64,000 nucleotides of DNA, taken from Linnemannia schmuckeri. Taxonomy: Eukaryota; Mortierellomycota; Mortierellomycetes; Mortierellales; Mortierellaceae. A program made the position numbers and the translations under genes. Below are positions 59,768-64,000 of this stretch, piece by piece (the first letter of the stretch is position 1; every line of letters begins with the position of its first letter). Below the pieces are notes generated by a model. It was not told where the DNA came from and did not search any database. It was given only the letters and a program-made list of their open reading frames with translations. The DNA lies in NCBI GenBank assembly GCA_029449235.1, contig JANATG010000002.1:1054001-1118000 (forward strand). The letters run 5' to 3'.

Positions 59768-62110
59768 GGTCCCTTTGAGCAATGAAGAATGATACCTTCA
59801 ACCTGGACTGCGAAACGATCTTTCAGTGTGCACGATTTGCGAAGAGTCGAGCAAAAGTGTCTTTCGGATATCTTCTTGTCGTCTCAACCTCGTCGATAGT
59901 AATACTACAAGAACCAAGTCGATGCGCTTCATCAAACAACAAAAGATAAAATGCCAGAAGTGTGAGAAGCTTTTGTATGTTTGGGTCGTTTCTGTAGTTC
60001 AAATGCTACCAGGAGCTGGCGGGTTAAACATTTGTTTCTCCTCATCTCCGGCTAGATTTTACTCTTCAAGGGATTCTAATAGACTTGGAAACTACAACCG
60101 TTGTGCCTGTCACTCGACCTGAACACAACGAAAAAGGAAAAAAACATGCTCGATTAGTAAGGAAAACAGGTATGCAAAATCAAGTGAGCTCCATTCATGA
60201 ACACAAACTTATGAAGATACGAACGAACAGCATACATTTTTTTTTGTCTGGACAGTCATGAGTTGCACCCTTGGGCAAGAATTGAGCAGTGTCGACAATG
60301 GCGACACGCCCCGATTTTTTTATTTTTTGTATTTTGAGAAAGTGGGGATGGTAAAGAGGGCAAAAAGGGAGTCAATAATTATATAAAAGAAAAAAACGAG
60401 TAACGACTTGTTCATTGTGCAACTGTGGGCGCTTGTATTACATTGCTGTGGGAAAGTGGCAAAGTCTTTTTTATTTGTCGGTCAGTCTATGCACCTACGA
60501 ACGCGAAAAAAAAAAGCAAAATGGCGGGCGGAGAAGAGCAAGTCTGATATCTTCAAGAAGGAATATGAAATCGTATAGCGAAAGCCTGCCGCGTCCTATT
60601 CTGTCCTTTGTCGCCTCTTTCCTTTCTTTTGCAAGATGCGTTTGGTGTCAATTAAAGCAACGAGAAAATGCCTCACGAGACCTTTGAGGGAAGAGGAGGA
60701 TAGCTAATGGTGTACGTTGATTTTTATTTCTGCTATGAGAATACGCTCATGCTGGAATCTTGTAACAAATATGTGGTTCCCCTCTCTCTATGTGTGTATG
60801 CACAGGCTGCCCTGAGTCCGTTTTCAAATGGATGAATTTTTTTTTTCTGGCGTGGACCAATGGATCGCCAGTAGTATGATAATGCAGTAAAGACACTAAG
60901 ACAGAAAAATGCCTCTATTGTTTTAGACCATGCGCACATTTTTTTTTTTTTTTTTTTTCATAATCTGACTCGGTGCACTGACTATGTCAGTGTTGCATGT
61001 TCCTTATCCAAACAAAAAAAATTGAACTTTTTGACACGAGTCCTCAGACAAAAGAAAGCGAGGGAAATACACCCCGATGGAGTAGACGAGATAGGGCAAA
61101 TGGCCAGCGCGGCAACCAGCTTTTTTTTTTTTTAATCTGAGGGACGAGGGTCTTGGCATTTGTTCAATTGCTTTTTCTGGAACACTTGTTATGTTTTGTC
61201 ATCAATCATGGTTCCCTGGCGACCTTCTTTCCTCCCTCATTCACCCACTCCAGCCAGGTACAGTCAGTCCAACCAATTCCATTGGTGTCTCGGTCCAGAA
61301 AACCTTCTTTCTTGGCATTCCTCCACCTGTGATATTTTACCCTTCTGTTGGTGTCCCAAGAAACCATCTTCTGCTGCAAGGGCAAAACAGACTCTTTCAT
61401 ATCATCTCCAAAAATAACTCGCTCTACTTCCATGAGGCGGACCATGCGCGAATTTTTTTGTTTGCTTTATCGCATTTTTCTTTTCGTTGGCTGACTGACC
61501 GACTGCGTCGTCATACCTCTCTCAAGCCTATAAAAGTGCGGACATGCCCACTTATTCTTTTTATTATTTTCATCAAACACAAAACAACTTACCTATACAC
61601 ACACTTAATCACACTCTCCAACACTCCTTCGTCAACCATCTCAACCATCCTCCCATCCTCCCTTTTGACTTAGTCAGACATACCCTCACACTCAGGATCG
61701 TCTTTCAAAGTCTCTTGCCTTTTCGTCCCATAACAACAACCACAACAACTAGTAGAATACTCTACCCCCCGGGCTTCAACCCAGTCACCCCCACCCCAAA
61801 AGCAGACCGGTTCCTCCAACCAGGTTTGCTTGCCTATCATCACGGCGCTACGAAACAACAGCTTTAGGTCCTTTCTTTTTCGGCGACCGCCTCCTTGGCA
61901 TCCCGGAACCGACGGCCTAGTGTGAACAACAATCACCTCGCTCTCCACTTTCAACACACCTTTTTTTCTTCAGGAAAAGCTTCTTTTTTTCTGCTTTATT
62001 TTCGGCGCCTATCAACGCTGACCAACGTCCAGTCCGACCGCCCTCGCCGACTCTCGACACTGTCTCCCTCTTCGCTCTCTCCTACCCCAGCGCACCCCAC
62101 CACCACTACA
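59768..62110. other. Spacer and leader upstream of ornithine decarboxylase
   Basis: No gene was recognised between the remnant and ornithine decarboxylase. A minus-strand stretch at about 59790-59960 has short coding-like frames that may belong to the remnant. From about 61530 the plus strand has the look of a promoter and leader (TATA box, CA/CT-rich), with in-frame codons running into the ODC start from 61895; the ATG at 62111 is preferred because family similarity and a good ACA-ATG context begin there. Confidence 0.5.
61529..61535 (+). promoter_or_regulatory. TATA box of ornithine decarboxylase
   Basis: A perfect TATAAAA followed within 60 nt by a CA-rich tract. Its distance of about 580 nt to the start codon implies a long or spliced leader. 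Confidence 0.45.
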
Positions 62111-63635
62111 ATGATCGACATCTCTCTCCAGCAGGATCAATTCCTCGAAGTCATTCCTACTTTAGTTCAACCTTCCTTGGTCGAGGCTTTGAAATCTCGT
62201 GCTCGTGCCGAGATGAAGGCCGCTCGCCCCCCCACCGACTTGCCTCAGGTCCAGGCCATGTCAGTCTCCCAGATGCTCCAAGCTCGCCTGGCTTCCTTTG
62301 ATCCCGAGAGCGATGACGCAGAGGCCGAGAACGCGTTCTATGTCGCTGATCTGGGCGAAGTTTATCGCCAGCACCTTCGCTGGAAGGCTCTCTTACCCCG
62401 CATTGAACCCTTCTTTGGTAAGTTTTCTTGTTAAACTTTGCACTTGACATGAAATCATAACGATGTGTTCGTGTTTGACACTAATGCCCTGTCTAAACTT
62501 GTTCACTTGTACACTACTTTTCATTTTGACACTACTTTTTGTAGCCATGAAGTGCAATCCTGACCCTGTGGTGATGCGTTTGTTGGCTTCGCTCGGAGCA
62601 GGATTCGATTGCGCCTCCAAGAACGAGATTCAGTCGGTCCTCGACATGGGTGTCGACCCCTCGCGCATCATCTACGCCAACCCTTGCAAGCAAAACTCGT
62701 TCGTCAAGTACGCCTACAAGAACAAGGTCCGCATGATGACCTTTGACAATGCCGAGGAACTTTACAAGATTAAGCGCTTCCACCCCGAAGCCCAATTGGT
62801 CCTCCGTATCTTGACCGACGACTCCAAGTCCCTCTGCAAGTTGGGACTCAAGTTTGGCGCTCCCCTCGACACCACCGCAGGATTGTTGGCGCTCGCTCAG
62901 GAGTTGCAGCTGGATGTCATCGGAGTGTCCTTCCACGTCGGTAGTGGATGCTTTGACGCCAACGCTTTTGGAGAGGCTGTCATTCGCGCCCGTCGCGTCT
63001 TTGACCAGGCTCGCGACTATGGATTCGACTTCAAGTTCCTGGATGTCGGCGGTGGATTCCCCTCTGCCCATGTTACCGAGGGCATCACCTTCGAGAAGGT
63101 TGCAGGTATCTTGGGATCCACTGTCAGCTCTCTTTTTGGACCTGATGTTCGTGTCATTGCCGAGCCTGGCCGCTACTTCGTCGGATCTGCCTTCACTCTT
63201 GCCACCCAGGTGATTGCCCGCCGTACCGTCTCCACCGATGTCCTTACCGCTGCCGCCGCTGCAGGAGAGCTCGACCAGACTCCCTCGCACATGTACTACA
63301 TCAACGACGGCATGTACGGATCCTTCAACTGCATCATGTTTGACCACCAGATCTGCGAGCCCAAGGTCCTCCTCCGCGACGGCGTCTATGCCTACGAGTC
63401 TGGATATGTTAACCACGACGATCATCTGGGAGTTGCCTCTGTCTGGGGTCCCACATGCGACAGCATTGATTTGATTTCGTCGAAGACTGTCTTGCCGCTG
63501 ATGGAGACTGGTGACTGGATGTACTTTGAGAACATGGGCGCCTACACCATTACCGCCGCCTCTCAGTTCAACGGGTTCCGCAGAAGCGAGATCTTCTACA
63601 CCACTACCGAGGAGGAGGTCCTCTATCACCTTTAA
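62111..63635 (+). CDS. SPE1: Ornithine decarboxylase
   Basis: Two exons, 62111-62417 and 62545-63635, giving 465 residues, as in yeast Spe1. The enzyme uses pyridoxal phosphate to turn ornithine into putrescine, the committed step of polyamine synthesis, in the cytosol as a dimer with shared active sites. The PLP lysine lies in AMKCNPD (Lys105), rebuilt across the splice junction. Other fold-III signatures are present: GAGFDCASKNEI, the HVGSGC loop, the glycine loop DVGGGFP, EPGRYFV, catalytic Cys407 in GPTCDSID, and FENMGAYT. In other fungi the protein is controlled by antizyme; no antizyme gene is in the window. A long antisense frame over this gene is a codon-bias shadow. Confidence 0.97.
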
Positions 63636-63677
63636 AAAAGAGCGATATCTTCAAATGCTCTTTGTTTGAAATAATTG

Positions 63678-63683
63678 AATAAA
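63678..63683 (+). terminator. Poly(A) signal AATAAA of ornithine decarboxylase
   Basis: Canonical hexamer 43 nt after the stop codon, followed by a T run. Confidence 0.5.
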
Positions 63684-64000
63684 CAATTTACTTTTTTTTT
63701 TGTCTGCACATTCTTTTCTGTATGTTGTTATGGTTGTTGCTGCTGACTGGTTAGATGTTTGTGTGATGGATGATACGTTTCCTCTTCTTCAACTGGTCTC
63801 TACTAAGGCAACGGAAAGATGAGCGGAGAAGGTCATAATATTTTTGGCCCGCTCCATCCATGTTTCTGTTTTCTTCGTACTCCTTCCTCTGCCCAATTGT
63901 TCCCACGCAATTGTTTCTCGCTCGCTCCGCTTTTCCTTCCCTTTAACCTGCACTTTTTCGCGACATTATTTTTTATTCCATTTCTTCTCTCTTTCTTCCT
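63684..64000. other. Right-edge spacer
   Basis: The last 200 bases become CT-rich on the plus strand and may be the leader of a gene outside the window. No coding frame was recognised. Confidence 0.45.

Noticed and set aside
59995..60020. T-arm-like gtagttcaaatgctac, possible tRNA
   Set aside because: No matching acceptor, D or anticodon arms nearby, and the T arm lacks the conserved leading G.
61895..62110. In-frame N-terminal extension of ornithine decarboxylase
   Set aside because: No family similarity before the ATG at 62111; composition is that of a CA/CT leader. A short upstream frame in the leader remains possible.
62532..63629. 365-codon minus-strand frame over ornithine decarboxylase
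   Set aside because: Antisense frame produced by codon bias of the sense gene; no independent motif, leader or splice evidence.

Overview
The window is nuclear DNA of a filamentous fungus. Intron-rich housekeeping genes, CT-rich leaders, a velvet-domain protein and very long A/T runs in introns and spacers fit an early-diverging Mucoromycota lineage, most likely Mortierellomycotina (Mortierella and relatives). The lineage is an inference from gene style and protein similarity recalled by eye; no search was run.

Layout, left to right: a partial minus-strand gene at the left edge; a secreted metallophosphoesterase of the 5'-nucleotidase type (1717-4422); a tRNA-Glu (5149-5220, minus); a head-to-tail pile-up of 5'-truncated non-LTR retrotransposon fragments (5302-9655) starting about 80 bp upstream of the tRNA, with a nested solo LTR; pyruvate dehydrogenase E1 alpha (minus); Cdc42 (plus); the H2A.Z chaperone Chz1 (minus); the neddylation ligase Dcn1 (plus); the complex III hinge subunit Qcr6 (plus); a large Reb1/TTF-I type Myb protein (minus); a velvet protein (minus); an unrecognised four-exon gene (plus); a small 82-residue ORF (minus); an 11.8-kb stretch without recognisable genes; a Tctex-type dynein light chain closest to DYNLT2B (minus); a dual-specificity phosphatase (plus); a disordered protein with RVxF-like motifs (minus); an SPX-domain phosphate transporter (plus); a decayed coding remnant (minus); and ornithine decarboxylase (plus).

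Gene models were built by hand from GT-AG (once GC-AG) introns, frame continuity and family motifs. For the recognised genes every junction keeps phase and the total length matches the family. Small exons are common: a 7-nt internal exon, a coding exon that is only the ATG, and 11-, 17- and 22-nt exons.

The genes do not form a pathway cluster. They are ordinary eukaryotic functions: mitochondrial metabolism (PDA1, QCR6), polarity and MAPK signalling (CDC42, DSP), chromatin and rDNA (CHZ1, Reb1-like), ubiquitin-like conjugation (DCN1), phosphate and polyamine metabolism. The most unusual feature is the retroelement pile-up beside the tRNA gene, which includes three 3'-UTR-only units of 137-138 bp that share one 5' breakpoint.
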